A DNA stretch of 64,000 nt. Source: Palsa-504 sp963808315. GTDB lineage: Bacteria > Actinomycetota > Actinomycetes > Streptosporangiales > Streptosporangiaceae. The notes below the pieces were generated by a model, which was not told where the DNA came from, did not search any database, and worked only from the letters and a program-made list of their open reading frames with translations. The DNA is taken from the NCBI GenBank assembly GCA_963808315.1, contig CAWEFK010000022.1, positions 1 to 64,000 on the forward strand. The letters run 5' to 3'. The stretch's first letter is position 1. Each line of letters starts with the position of its first letter. Of this stretch, positions 26,622 to 35,514 are shown one piece after another. A program made the translations under genes and the position numbers.

Positions 26622-28042
26622 GCCCCGCGGGTTTTCGGGTCGAGCATGACTCGATGGGGGAGGTTCGCGTTCCGGCCGACGCGCTGTGGGGGGCGCAGAC
26701 GCAGCGGGCGGTGGACAACTTCCCGGTGTCCGGGGAGCGGATCGGGCGGGACCTGATCGGGGCGCTGGCCGCGATCAAGGGCGCCGGGGCCGCGGTGAAC
26801 GGCGAACTCGGGGTGCTCGAGGCCGACATGGCGGCGGCCATCGGGGCCGCGGCGGCGCTGGTGGCGCGCGGGGACTACGACGGCCAGTTCCCGATCGACG
26901 TGTTCCAGACCGGGTCGGGCACCTCGAGCAACATGAACGCCAACGAGGTCATCGCCGCGCTGGCCGGCGCGCGATCTCGGGCGCCCGGTGCACCCGAACG
27001 ACCACGTCAACGCCTCGCAGTCCTCCAACGACGTGTTCCCGTCGGCGATCGCGCTGGCCGCCACCCGGCTGCTGGCCCGGTCGCTGATCCCGGCGCTCGA
27101 GCACCTGGCCGCGGTGTTCGAGGCCAAGGCGGCGGAGTTCGCGGCCGTGGTCAAGGTGGGACGGACCCACCTGATGGACGCGGTGCCGGTGACGCTGGGC
27201 CAGGAGTTCGGCGGGTACGGGGCGGCGATCCGTCATTGTGCGAGCGGACCGTGGCTATCCTCCCCCGCCTCGGTGAGCTGCCGCTGGGCGGGACCGCGAC
27301 CGGGACCGGGCTGAACGCGCCGCCCGGCTTCGCCGCGGCGGTCATCGCGCGGCTGGCTTCGGCTATGGACCTGCCGCTGACCGAGGCACGGAACCACTTC
27401 GAGGCCGCGGGCGCGCGGGACGCGCTGGTGGAGGCCAGCGGGGTGCTGCGGGTGACCGCGGTCAGCCTGTACAAGATCTGCAACGACCTGCGCTGGATGG
27501 GCTCTGGACCGCGGGCGGGGCTGGGCGAGATCTCGATCCCTGACCTGCAGCCGGGCTCCTCGATCATGCCGGGCAAGGTCAACCCGGTCATCTGCGAGGC
27601 GGTCAGCCAGGTGTGCACGCAGGTGATCGGGAACGACGCGGCGGTGGCGTTCGGCGGGGCGGCGGGGAACTTCGAGCTGAACGTGATGATGCCCGTGATC
27701 GCGCGCAACCTGCTCGCCTCGGCTCGGCTGCTGGCCGCGGCGGTGCCGCTGCTGGCCGACCGGTGCGTGGCCGGGATCGTGCCCTTTGCCGACCGGATGC
27801 GGCGGCTGGCCGAGTCCTCGCCGGTGATCGTGACCGCGCTGAACCGCTTCATCGGCTACGAGGCCGCCGCGCAGGTGGCGCACGAGGCGCTTGAGACCGG
27901 TGAGACGATCCGCTCGATCGTGCTCGCCCGCGGCCACGTGTCCCGCGGCGAGCTCACCGAAGCCCAGCTAGACGCGGCCCTGGACGTGCTGGCCATGACT
28001 AACACTGAGCGAGCCGAAGGGGCGCGGCGCCGCCTGGACTGA
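26618..28042 (+). CDS. fumC: fumarate hydratase, class II (two frameshifts)
   Basis: About 474 residues of the aspartase/fumarase superfamily; class II enzymes need no metal and resist oxygen. Conserved blocks are RVPADALWGAQTQRAVDNFP, FQTGSGTSSNMNANEVIA, NDHVNASQSSNDVFPSAIA, VGRTHLMDAVPVTLGQEFGG and the signature loop PGSSIMPGKVNPVICEA. The frame breaks near 26970 and again near 27237, where one missing base restores IRHCVERTVAILPRLGE. The GTG start shares four bases with the stop of the class I gene, so both fumarases are translated from one message. Confidence 0.93.
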   Translation: MSPAGFRVEHDSMGEVRVPADALWGAQTQRAVDNFPVSGERIGRDLIGALAAIKGAGAAVNGELGVLEADMAAAIGAAAALVARGDYDGQFPIDVFQTGSGTSSNMNANEVIAALAGARSRAPGAPERPRQRLAVLQRRVPVGDRAGRHPAAGPVADPGARAPGRGVRGQGGGVRGRGQGGTDPPDGRGAGDAGPGVRRVRGGDPSLCERTVAILPRLGELPLGGTATGTGLNAPPGFAAAVIARLASAMDLPLTEARNHFEAAGARDALVEASGVLRVTAVSLYKICNDLRWMGSGPRAGLGEISIPDLQPGSSIMPGKVNPVICEAVSQVCTQVIGNDAAVAFGGAAGNFELNVMMPVIARNLLASARLLAAAVPLLADRCVAGIVPFADRMRRLAESSPVIVTALNRFIGYEAAAQVAHEALETGETIRSIVLARGHVSRGELTEAQLDAALDVLAMTNTERAEGARRRLD

Positions 28043-28213
28043 GGAGCGAGGAACGAGCGACGAAGGAAGGCGGCGCCGTGAGGGGGGCCGGGGAGGTGGG
28101 CGGGGCCCCGGAGGCGAGCGGGCGGGCAATAACAGCACACGATCAGGTGACGCTTAATCAATGCTTAGGTCTCGGCCAGGGATCTGACGGTCATCACCGT
28201 GTATGGTCCGGCT

Positions 28214-30407
28214 ATGCACCCATTGGCGGACGCGGGGCGAGTGATCGCCGGGCGGTACCGTCTTCAGGCTCCCATCGGCCGTGGTGCCATGGGCGTCGTT
28301 TGGCGTGCCCGCGATCAGCTTCTCGACCGGGACGTGGCGGTCAAGGAAGTCCATATTGCGGAGTCGCTCTCCGAGAATGAGCGCGTGCACGCCTACCAGC
28401 GGACGCTGCGCGAGGCCAAGACCGCGGCCCGGCTCAACCACCCGGCGGTGGTCACCGTCTACGACGTCGCCGAGGACGAGGGCCGTCCCTGGATCGTCAT
28501 GCAGCTGATCAGCGCGCAGTCCCTGGACCAGGTGCTGGCGACGTCGGGCCCGCTGTCACCGCGGCGAGCCGCCGAGATCGGCCGTCAGCTGCTCTCCGCG
28601 CTGACCGTCGCGCACGCCGCAGGGGTCATGCACCGGGACGTCAAGCCGAGCAATGTCCTGCTCGGCCGCGATGACCGGGCCGTGCTGACCGACTTCGGCA
28701 TCGCCACCTTCCAGGGCGACCCCAAGCTGACCCAGACCGGCATGGTGATGGGCTCACCCGGGTTCACCGCCCCCGAACGGATCCGGGGCGAAGACGCCTC
28801 CCCCGCCTCCGACCTGTGGTCCCTCGGCGCGACCCTGTTCGCGGCCGTCGAGGGGCACGGCCCGTTCGAGCAGCGCGGCGGAGCGCTCACCACCATGTCC
28901 GCGATCATCAACGAGGACGCGCCCGAAGCGACCGCGGCGGGCGCGCTTGGTCCGGTGATCGCCGCGCTGCTGCGTCGCGAGCCGGGCGACCGGCCGGACG
29001 CGGGCCGCGCCACGCGGATGATCACCGACGTGCTGCCGCTGCTGGCCGACCGGACCGGCGGCGCACCGGCCGGGTACGCGCCCACCACGCTGTCCGCATC
29101 CTCGGCGCCGAAGCCCTCGCCGGGGGCGCCGCCACCGCTGGCCTCGGCGGGGGCGCCGGGCTACGGGGCACCGGAGGCACCGGACTACGGGGCGGCGGGC
29201 TACGGGACGGAAGCGGCGGCGGGCTACGGGGCGGCGGAAGCGGCGGGCTACGGGGCGGCGGAAGCGGCGGGCTACGGGGCTGCGGACCAGACGATCTCGC
29301 GGGAACCGTTCGGGCCGGGACGGCCCGATACCGGGTCGCCGGCTCCGGCCCGGCCGGCCCCCGGCCAGTTCGATGCGAATCCGAGCGCACCGACCACGGC
29401 GGCATCGGTCCTGGGCGACCCGCAGTGGTCCGGCGCCTCGCCCGGAGGTCCAGCGGCGTCCGAGACCCAGGAGGCGTACGGGGCCGGCCGCGGCCCGTCC
29501 CGAGGGGCCGCCGCCAGATTTCTCCTCCTGGTACGACCCGGCGCCTCGATCGGGCGCCACCCCGCAGTCGAGTTCCTGGTCCGGTTACCCGCACCCGTCC
29601 AGCTACGGTTCTGAGGGATCCGGTGACGCTCGTGGCCCTGGGTCGGGGCCCGGTTCTGGGTCGGCGTTGGGAGCGGGCGCCGCTCCCTGGCCGGGCGCCG
29701 GGCCGGCGCACGCGCCGGGGCGGCGCAGGCGGTCGGGACGGGCGTGGAAGGTCGCCCTGGTGCTGCTGGCCTTGATCGGCGCGGGCGCGGGCGCGGCCAC
29801 CGTCGTGCTGCTCCACCACGACCATTCCGGGGCTGGCCGGGGTACCCCGACGACGTCGGCCACGCCGACGGTCGGTTCCACACTGCCCGCCACCAGCCTG
29901 GTCACGGCGATCAACCAGCCGCTTACCGGGCCGCCCGCCGCCGGTTACCGCAGCTACTCACAGCCGGCCACGGGCACAGAGAACGCCGGCTTCACGATCG
30001 ACCAGCCGTCCTCCTGGGCCGTCAAGCGGTCTGGCACGTACCAGACTTACCTCGACGATCCGGCCGTGAACGCCAACCTGCTGATCGACCTGACGCCGCA
30101 CACCTACCCGAACAACCTGCTGGCCGAGGCGCGGTATCTCGAAGCCCGGTCGGTACCGCGCTTCCCCGGCTACAAGCGGATCGACCTGAGAGCGCTGAAC
30201 ATCCGGGGCACGGCGGGATCGTTCTGGAAGTTCACCTGGACCGACAACGGGGTCACGCAGGAGGCCCTGGACCTGCTGTTCGTGCTCAACACGTCCTCGG
30301 GCCCGCAGTCTTACGCGCTCTACGCGACCGCCCCGGCCAGCAGGTGGACGGGGCTGCAGTCGGTGTTCGACGAAGAGCTGCGGACCTTCGCCCCGCAGCC
30401 GAAGTGA
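28214..30407 (+). CDS. transmembrane Ser/Thr protein kinase (one frameshift)
   Basis: A Hanks-type kinase of about 730 residues. The kinase domain has the Gly loop IGRGAMGVVWRARD, the ATP Lys in DVAVKEVH, the catalytic loop GVMHRDVKPSNVLL, the Mg motif DFGIA and an APE-like PGFTAPERI. A Pro/Gly/Ala-rich juxtamembrane region with GYGAAEAA repeats follows; it breaks near 29515 and resumes as DFSSWYDPAPRSG. One membrane helix (VALVLLALIGAGAGAATVVL) precedes an extracellular domain of about 180 residues (FTIDQPSSWAVKRSGTYQTY) without PASTA repeats. The sensed signal is unknown. ATG 28214 was preferred to a GTG 15 bases upstream. Confidence 0.9.
29205..29285 (+). repeat. 27-base tandem repeat in the kinase linker
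   Basis: Roughly three copies of a 27-base unit coding GYGAAEAA(A/G) lie in the linker between kinase domain and membrane helix. It is low-complexity DNA, and the only frame break of this gene lies downstream in the same linker. Confidence 0.6.
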
Positions 30408-30447
30408 CGAACGAAGGTACTCAGCTCGCGGCCAGGCCTGACCGCGG

Positions 30448-31173
30448 TCAGTAGTACCCGTTGGCTTCCTCGAAGGCCCAGGCGCTGCAGGGATTACCGT
30501 AGACATTCTTGATGTAGCCCAGGCCCCACCTGATCTGGGTGGCCGGATCCGTCTGCCAGTCGGCGCCCGCGCTGGCCATCTTGCTGCCGGGCAGCGCCTG
30601 CGGGATGCCGTAGGCGCCGCTGGCGTTCTCCGCGTCGTACCGCCAGCCGCTCTCCCGGTTCCAGATGTCCTGCAGGCAGCCGAAATAGGTCGACGGGTTG
30701 AAACCGAAGCTGGCCAGCATGTTGTAGGCGGTGGATTGCGCCGTGCCCGGATCGGGCGGGGCGGACGTGACGTAGGTGACGCCACCGCCTCCGGTCCCCG
30801 TGCCTCCCCCGGTCCCTCCGCCCGTCCCGGCCGACGCCGCCGTGGCCGCCGTGGCCGCGGCCACCTGGACGGGCGAGGTCAGCTTGGGCTTGGCCACCAC
30901 GGTCAGCGTGCGAGCCGCGGCGGTCATCGCGATGAGCTGCTCGCGTTCGGCCTCAAGCAGCGCCATGGTGTGACTTCCCGGCACCGCCTCGATCGCCTCG
31001 GCGGCGCTGAAAGCACCCGATCCCGGCGCGAAGACCTGAGCTCCGACCGCCACCCCGACGACCGCGATCGCGGCGACCACGGCGGCCGGGAAGACAATGC
31101 CAAGACGTCGGATCAAGCCCCGTTTGCGCCGACTGCTTCGACTGCTTTGAGCCCCAGTCCGGTGTCGCGACAA
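30448..31173 (-). CDS. secreted transglycosylase-like cell-wall protein
   Basis: The 241-residue protein starts with a basic region and a membrane/signal helix (GIVFPAAVVAAIAVVGVAVG). A Gly/Thr/Ala-rich linker follows, and the C-terminal domain of about 90 residues resembles the lysozyme-like/SLT domain of actinobacterial secreted proteins: LQDIWNRESGWRYDAENASG has the catalytic Glu, then AYGIPQALPGSKMASAGADW and IRWGLGYIKNVYGNPCSAW. It probably cuts peptidoglycan during growth or resuscitation. A probable c-di-AMP riboswitch lies in its leader, the usual control for such genes in actinomycetes. Confidence 0.87.
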   Translation of the reverse strand: MSRHRTGAQSSRSSRRKRGLIRRLGIVFPAAVVAAIAVVGVAVGAQVFAPGSGAFSAAEAIEAVPGSHTMALLEAEREQLIAMTAAARTLTVVAKPKLTSPVQVAAATAATAASAGTGGGTGGGTGTGGGGVTYVTSAPPDPGTAQSTAYNMLASFGFNPSTYFGCLQDIWNRESGWRYDAENASGAYGIPQALPGSKMASAGADWQTDPATQIRWGLGYIKNVYGNPCSAWAFEEANGYY

Positions 31174-31360
31174 GGCAATCCCTTCGTTCGGCCATGCCCG
31201 CCTTAGGCCAGCTAGCCGACCTGGGAGGAGTCATCGGCGTACCGGCTGCGAGCCCGCGCGGCGCCATGCCCGCGACCAGCCTGCTGCACCCGATCTCGTG
31301 CGCCGACTGGCCCACCTCGCGCATGTACCGCTGGCGCATAAGAATGCCAGAAGGACTCTC
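31174..31360 (-). ncRNA. probable c-di-AMP (ydaO/yuaA) riboswitch
   Basis: The leader of the transglycosylase-like gene, read on the minus strand, contains the downstream consensus of the ydaO class: GACTCCTCCC, then GTCGGCTAGCTGGCCTAAGG and CGAACGAAGGGA shortly before the start (31174-31236). Upstream are a GGGTG and GGCTGG element that fit the 5' half. In actinobacteria this riboswitch controls Rpf and other cell-wall hydrolase genes and turns them off when c-di-AMP is high. The 5' limit is approximate and I have not folded it. Confidence 0.6.
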
Positions 31361-31578
31361 CGGACGCGCAGTACTTAGGCGAGAAATTGATTTACCCGGG
31401 CGCCCGGAACGATGATCACGGGGCAATAACACTCATTGTAATCAATCTAGATCAGGCAGTCATCGGCGCCTCTCCGACGGTGATGGCCCGCTCACCACCA
31501 GGCAGGATCCGCCGGGCCGCCGACGGTTCGGGGGCCTTGGCTCCGACCAGGCCGGCGGCATCCTGACACAATCAGTCA

Positions 31579-33150
31579 ATGGAAACGCCTCTATCACCGC
31601 TTGACTTCGCTCGTCGGACCCGTCGGCTGCACGGCGGCCGCGAGGCGGTCGTCGACGGTTCTCTGCGCCTGACCTACACCGAGTTCTTCGACCGCTGCGA
31701 CCGCTGGTCCTCGGCGCTGCAAGGACTCGGCGTCCGGCCAGGAGACCGGGTGGCCACGATCGCCCCGAACACCCACGCCCAGCTGGAGTCCTTCTACGCG
31801 GTGCCGCAGATCGGCGCCGTCCTGGTGCCGATCAACTACCGGCTGACTCCGGAGGACTTCGTCTACATCGTGAACCACTCGGGTGCCACCGTGGTCTGCG
31901 CGGCCCGTGAGTACCTGGCGGCCGTGCAGGGCGTCCGCGACCAGATGCCGGACGTGACGCACTTCGTGGCGTTCGAGGGCAGCGAGGACGGCTGGCTGGA
32001 CTACGAGGCGGCCATCGCCGCGGCGCAGCCCGACTTCACCCGGCCCGAGATCGGCGAGCGTGACCTGCTCTCGATCAACTACACCAGCGGGACGACGGCG
32101 CGTCCGAAGGGCGTGATGATCACCCACCGGAACGCCGCGATGAACACCATCGGCACCCTGCTGCACTTGCCGATCGCGGTGGGCGAGCGGTACCTGTGGA
32201 CGCTGCCGATGTTCCACGCCAACGGCTGGACCTACACCTGGACCGTGACCGCAGCCGCAGGCACCCACATCTGCCTGCGCAAGGTCGACCCGGCGACCAT
32301 CTTCGAGCTGATCAGGGAAGAGCGGGTGAGCAGGATGTGCGCCGCTCCGACCGTGCTCATCGCGCTGGGAGACGCGCCGGCCGCGGTCCGGGGGAAGGTG
32401 CCGCCCGGGGTGGAGGTGGTGACGGCCGGAGCCCCGCCCGCAGCGGCCACGATCGAACGGCTGGAAGGCGACTTCGGCTGGGTGATCACGCAGGCCTACG
32501 GGCTGACCGAGACGGCTCCGTTCATCACCGTCTGCGCCCCGCTGCCCGAGCACCAGGACCTGGCCCCGGCGGACCGCGCCGTCATCAAGGCCAGGCAGGG
32601 CGTCGAGCTGCTCACCTCGGGCGAGCTGCGGGTGGTCGACACCGAGGGCACCGAGGTGCCCGCGGACGGGCAGACCGTGGGTGAGATCGTCGTCCGCGGC
32701 AACGTCGTCATGGACGGCTACTACAACGACCCGGAGGCGACCCAGCGCGCCATGGGCGACGGCTGGTTCCACACCGGAGACGCGGCGGTGGTCCATCCCG
32801 ACGGCTACGCGGAAATCCGCGACCGGCTCAAGGACGTCATCATCAGCGGCGGGGAGAACATCTCCTCCGTCGAGGTCGAAGGCGTGCTGCTCAGGCACCC
32901 GGCCATCCAGGAGGTCGCGATCGTCGGCCTGCCGGATGATAAGTGGGGAGAGACCCCGCACGCGTTCGTGGTGTTCCGCGACGGGGCCAGCGCTACCGAC
33001 ACCGAGATCATCGAGTTCGTCCGGGAGCGGCTGGCCCACTTCAAGGCGCCGCGCGGTGTCAGCGTGGTCACCGAACTGCCCAAGACCGCGACCGGCAAGA
33101 TCCAGAAGTACGTACTCCGCAAGGGCGCACCCAACCTCGCCCGCCAGTAG
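31579..33150 (+). CDS. AMP-forming acyl-CoA synthetase
   Basis: An intact 523-residue member of the ANL (acyl-CoA synthetase / adenylating enzyme) superfamily. The P-loop-like A3 motif is NYTSGTTARPKGVM, the A5 motif is TQAYGLTETAPF, the A7/A8 region is GWFHTGDAAVVHPDG..EIRDRLKD followed by SGGENISSVEVE, and the A10 Lys is in TATGKIQKYVLR. It closely resembles medium- or long-chain fatty acyl-CoA ligases (FadD-type). The substrate cannot be read from sequence. The stop codon lies inside the left copy of a direct repeat that bounds the following insert. Confidence 0.92.
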   Translation: METPLSPLDFARRTRRLHGGREAVVDGSLRLTYTEFFDRCDRWSSALQGLGVRPGDRVATIAPNTHAQLESFYAVPQIGAVLVPINYRLTPEDFVYIVNHSGATVVCAAREYLAAVQGVRDQMPDVTHFVAFEGSEDGWLDYEAAIAAAQPDFTRPEIGERDLLSINYTSGTTARPKGVMITHRNAAMNTIGTLLHLPIAVGERYLWTLPMFHANGWTYTWTVTAAAGTHICLRKVDPATIFELIREERVSRMCAAPTVLIALGDAPAAVRGKVPPGVEVVTAGAPPAAATIERLEGDFGWVITQAYGLTETAPFITVCAPLPEHQDLAPADRAVIKARQGVELLTSGELRVVDTEGTEVPADGQTVGEIVVRGNVVMDGYYNDPEATQRAMGDGWFHTGDAAVVHPDGYAEIRDRLKDVIISGGENISSVEVEGVLLRHPAIQEVAIVGLPDDKWGETPHAFVVFRDGASATDTEIIEFVRERLAHFKAPRGVSVVTELPKTATGKIQKYVLRKGAPNLARQ

Positions 33151-33848
33151 GGATCGTTTTGTCTGTTATTAATTTCGGGCGTGTCGCCGGTTCTCGCCTG
33201 CCCCCGGGCCGGGCGTGATCGCGAACCCGCGGGCCGCGTTCTCCCCCACCCGCAACGCGGAGAACATCAGTCGCTGGTTCGCCACGCACGGCCTGGCCGG
33301 GTGGGTCGCCCGAGCCCGGGATCGGGCCGTCCCGCTCCGCCGGGAGGCGCTGACCGGCCCCTCACGTCACAGCACACGTTTCCCCTCACTCGCGTACAGC
33401 GCCAGTTTCGGGAGAATGCGGCAGCGTACCGATTCTTTACGGTAGAGAGCCACATCCACTGACTACACGCCGGGCGGGAAGTAACCTCACAGCGACCGCC
33501 AGGCCGCCCTGCTCCGCCAGGGCGGGCGAGCTGATCTTTCCAGGCCCGGCACACATGCCGCTGGAGCCGCAGCGCGCTGACCGTGAACGCCGCCGGGCCG
33601 CAGCTGATCCCGGCAGACCCGAACCCGGTCCCGGAGGCGACGCCAAAGATGCCGCACGGGGTGATCTTCCCAGCTCCCCCGCCGGGAAGCCGTGGTCCCG
33701 CACCCGCTCATCCGCGATCGGCCGCACCACCGCGAACCTCGCCGCCAGCACCGCCACGGCACCCTCAAAAACCGCCGCAGCATCCCTGCCACGCCAAACC
33801 CGCACACCACTACTTAATAACAGACGCGGCCTAGGGATCATTTGTCTG
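33148..33848. mobile_element. possible decayed insertion with terminal repeats
   Basis: Nearly identical 17-18 base sequences TAGGGATCnTTTTGTCTG stand at 33148-33165 and 33832-33848. Just inside them are inverted repeats TCTGTTATTAA (33162-33172) and TTAATAACAGA (33814-33824). The 640 bases between have no intact gene; the minus strand shows a coding-like stretch reading VWRGRDAAAVFEGAVAV and VVRPIADERVRDHGF near 33680-33800, and the plus strand PRAAFSPTRNAENISRW near 33220. This looks like an insertion element that has lost its transposase, but no family is recognised. Confidence 0.4.
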
Positions 33849-33886
33849 CAGTTCCGGGTGTCATGGTCCCCGAAACTGCAGACAAA
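33841..33886 (-). terminator. 18-bp hairpin downstream of ndk
   Basis: Arms TTTGTCTGCAGTTCCGGG (33841-33858) and its near-perfect reverse complement (33869-33886, one mismatch) flank a 10-base loop, six bases after the ndk stop. No T-run follows, as is common in high-GC actinomycetes. It is a likely intrinsic terminator for ndk and possibly for the facing acyl-CoA synthetase. Confidence 0.6.
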
Positions 33887-33891
33887 CCGGG

Positions 33892-34398
33892 TTACCAGCC
33901 GAACGCTTCGGCCTGGCTGCGGTAGTCGAACAGCTCGGCCGCGTCGAACCACAGGTCCACTTCGTACTTGGCTTCTTCGAGGTTGCCCGAGGCGTGCACG
34001 AGGTTAGCCACCGCCTTGCCCGTCGTGGTGGCGACGGCCTTGGACTGGTGCGCGAAGTCCCCCCGGATCGAACCGGGCTGCGCCTCGTTCGGATAGGTGG
34101 AGCCCACCATCTTGCGGACGGTCGCGACCGCATCCTCGCCCTCGACCACGAACGCGATGACGGGTCCCCGCTGCATGAACTCGGCGGTCGCGTGGTAGAC
34201 GACTGAACCCAGCCGCTCTTCCAGGTCGAAGTAGTGCTTGCGGGCGAAGTCGGCGTCCATGTTGCGCATCTTCACGCCGATGATCTTCAGCGACGCGTCT
34301 TCGAACCGCTGGATGATACGTCCGGCTAGGCCGCGGACTACGGCATCCGGCTTCAGCACGACAAGCGTGCGCTCCCGCAACTGCTGAGAGTCGGCCAC
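33892..34398 (-). CDS. ndk: nucleoside diphosphate kinase, long form
   Basis: Ndk transfers gamma-phosphate between NTPs and NDPs through a phospho-His intermediate. The N-terminus RTLVVLKPDAVVRGLAGRII and EFMQRGPVIAFVVEGEDAVA are classic, and the active-site His is in NLVHASG. At 168 residues it is longer than the usual 135-140: there is an insert in GDFAHQSKAVATTTGKAVAN before the His and a C-terminal addition (VDLWFDAAELFDY). This matches a less common long Ndk type. The GTG at 34398 follows AAGGAT. Confidence 0.92.
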   Translation of the reverse strand: MADSQQLRERTLVVLKPDAVVRGLAGRIIQRFEDASLKIIGVKMRNMDADFARKHYFDLEERLGSVVYHATAEFMQRGPVIAFVVEGEDAVATVRKMVGSTYPNEAQPGSIRGDFAHQSKAVATTTGKAVANLVHASGNLEEAKYEVDLWFDAAELFDYRSQAEAFGW

Positions 34399-34555
34399 GG
34401 TGATCCTTCCCTTGTGTGAATGGTCACAGGGTAGCGGCCAGAGACTGCGCAACAGCCGGCAACTTGGCCACCGATGCGTCACGCTCTGGTACCGCTTAGC
34501 CGACGCCGCCGGTCTCCGCGCTTGACACCGTCCGCGGCAGAGCCGACACTGAGCC

Positions 34556-35509
34556 GTGATCCGGTGCCTGGCCCTGCTGATCGCGGCGTGCGCCGTGGCG
34601 GTCAGCTGCCTCGCGCTGCTGCCGTCCGGCCCGGCCCTGGGCGCGGCCGGCCCGAGCCGGGGAACGCCGGGTTCCGCAGCGATTGCCTCCTCTTTCCTGC
34701 ACCCAGCCGGGCTCGGGCACCGCCGCGGCCGGGCGGAGCCGCCGCACCTGCCAGCCAGCCCGTCGGCCAACTCACCGGCCGGCTCACCGGCCGGTCCGCT
34801 GGCCGCCTGTGAGCAGCGGCTCGAAGCCAGCCAGCGCCGGGCCGGGACCCACGCGCCGACGATGGCCATCGTCGGCGCCTCGTTCACCGCCGGGGTGGGC
34901 CCCGGTCGTCCCGGCCGGTCATGGGCCGTGCTGCTGGCCCGCCAGCTGCGCTGGAACGCGGTGGTCGACGGCGACCCCGGCGCGGGCTACGTGCGAGCCG
35001 GAGCCGGCGGGCGGGGACCGATCGCCGCCGAGCTCGCCCGGGTCGGGCTGCGGACGCTGGCGCCCGCGCTCGTGATCGTGCAGGCCGGCCACGACGATAT
35101 CGGGGTGCCGCTGGCGGTCGAGCGGCAGCGGGTCACCGCCGTGATCGACACCATCCGGGCCGAGGTGCCGGGGGCGCGGATCGCGCTGCTGACCGTGTTC
35201 CCAGGACGCCGGCGTCCGGCCGCAGGCGACCAGACCGACCGCGCGATCGTGACGGCCGCCCGCGCCGCGGATCCCCAGGTCATCATCATGGATCCGCTGA
35301 CCGGGCACTGGGTGTACGGGCGCTCCCCGGACGGCCTGCACCCCACGGCGGCCGGTGACGCGTGGATCGCGCGTGAGGTGGCGGGGATCTTGCAGGCGCA
35401 CGGCGTGCATCCCGCGGCGGTGCGGGCCGGAACCGCGGGCAGCATCGTCTGTGACTCGGGCATCTCCGCGCCACGGCCCGCTTCCCGGCCCGCGCCGTCA
35501 GCCCGCTGA
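34556..35509 (+). CDS. secreted SGNH/GDSL-type hydrolase
   Basis: The 317-residue protein begins with a signal peptide (CLALLIAACAVAVSCLALL, possible lipobox-like Cys) and a Pro/Ser-rich spacer. The SGNH domain has the block I Ser in MAIVGASFTAGVG, block II Gly in DPGAGYVRAGAGG, block III as QAGHDDIG (Asp where Asn is usual) and block V SPDGLHPTAAGD with the catalytic Asp and His. Substrates of these esterases range from lipids to cell-wall acetyl groups; none can be assigned. It ends five bases before the histidine kinase gene that faces it. Confidence 0.85.
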   Translation: MIRCLALLIAACAVAVSCLALLPSGPALGAAGPSRGTPGSAAIASSFLHPAGLGHRRGRAEPPHLPASPSANSPAGSPAGPLAACEQRLEASQRRAGTHAPTMAIVGASFTAGVGPGRPGRSWAVLLARQLRWNAVVDGDPGAGYVRAGAGGRGPIAAELARVGLRTLAPALVIVQAGHDDIGVPLAVERQRVTAVIDTIRAEVPGARIALLTVFPGRRRPAAGDQTDRAIVTAARAADPQVIIMDPLTGHWVYGRSPDGLHPTAAGDAWIAREVAGILQAHGVHPAAVRAGTAGSIVCDSGISAPRPASRPAPSAR

Positions 35510-35514
35510 TCCGG

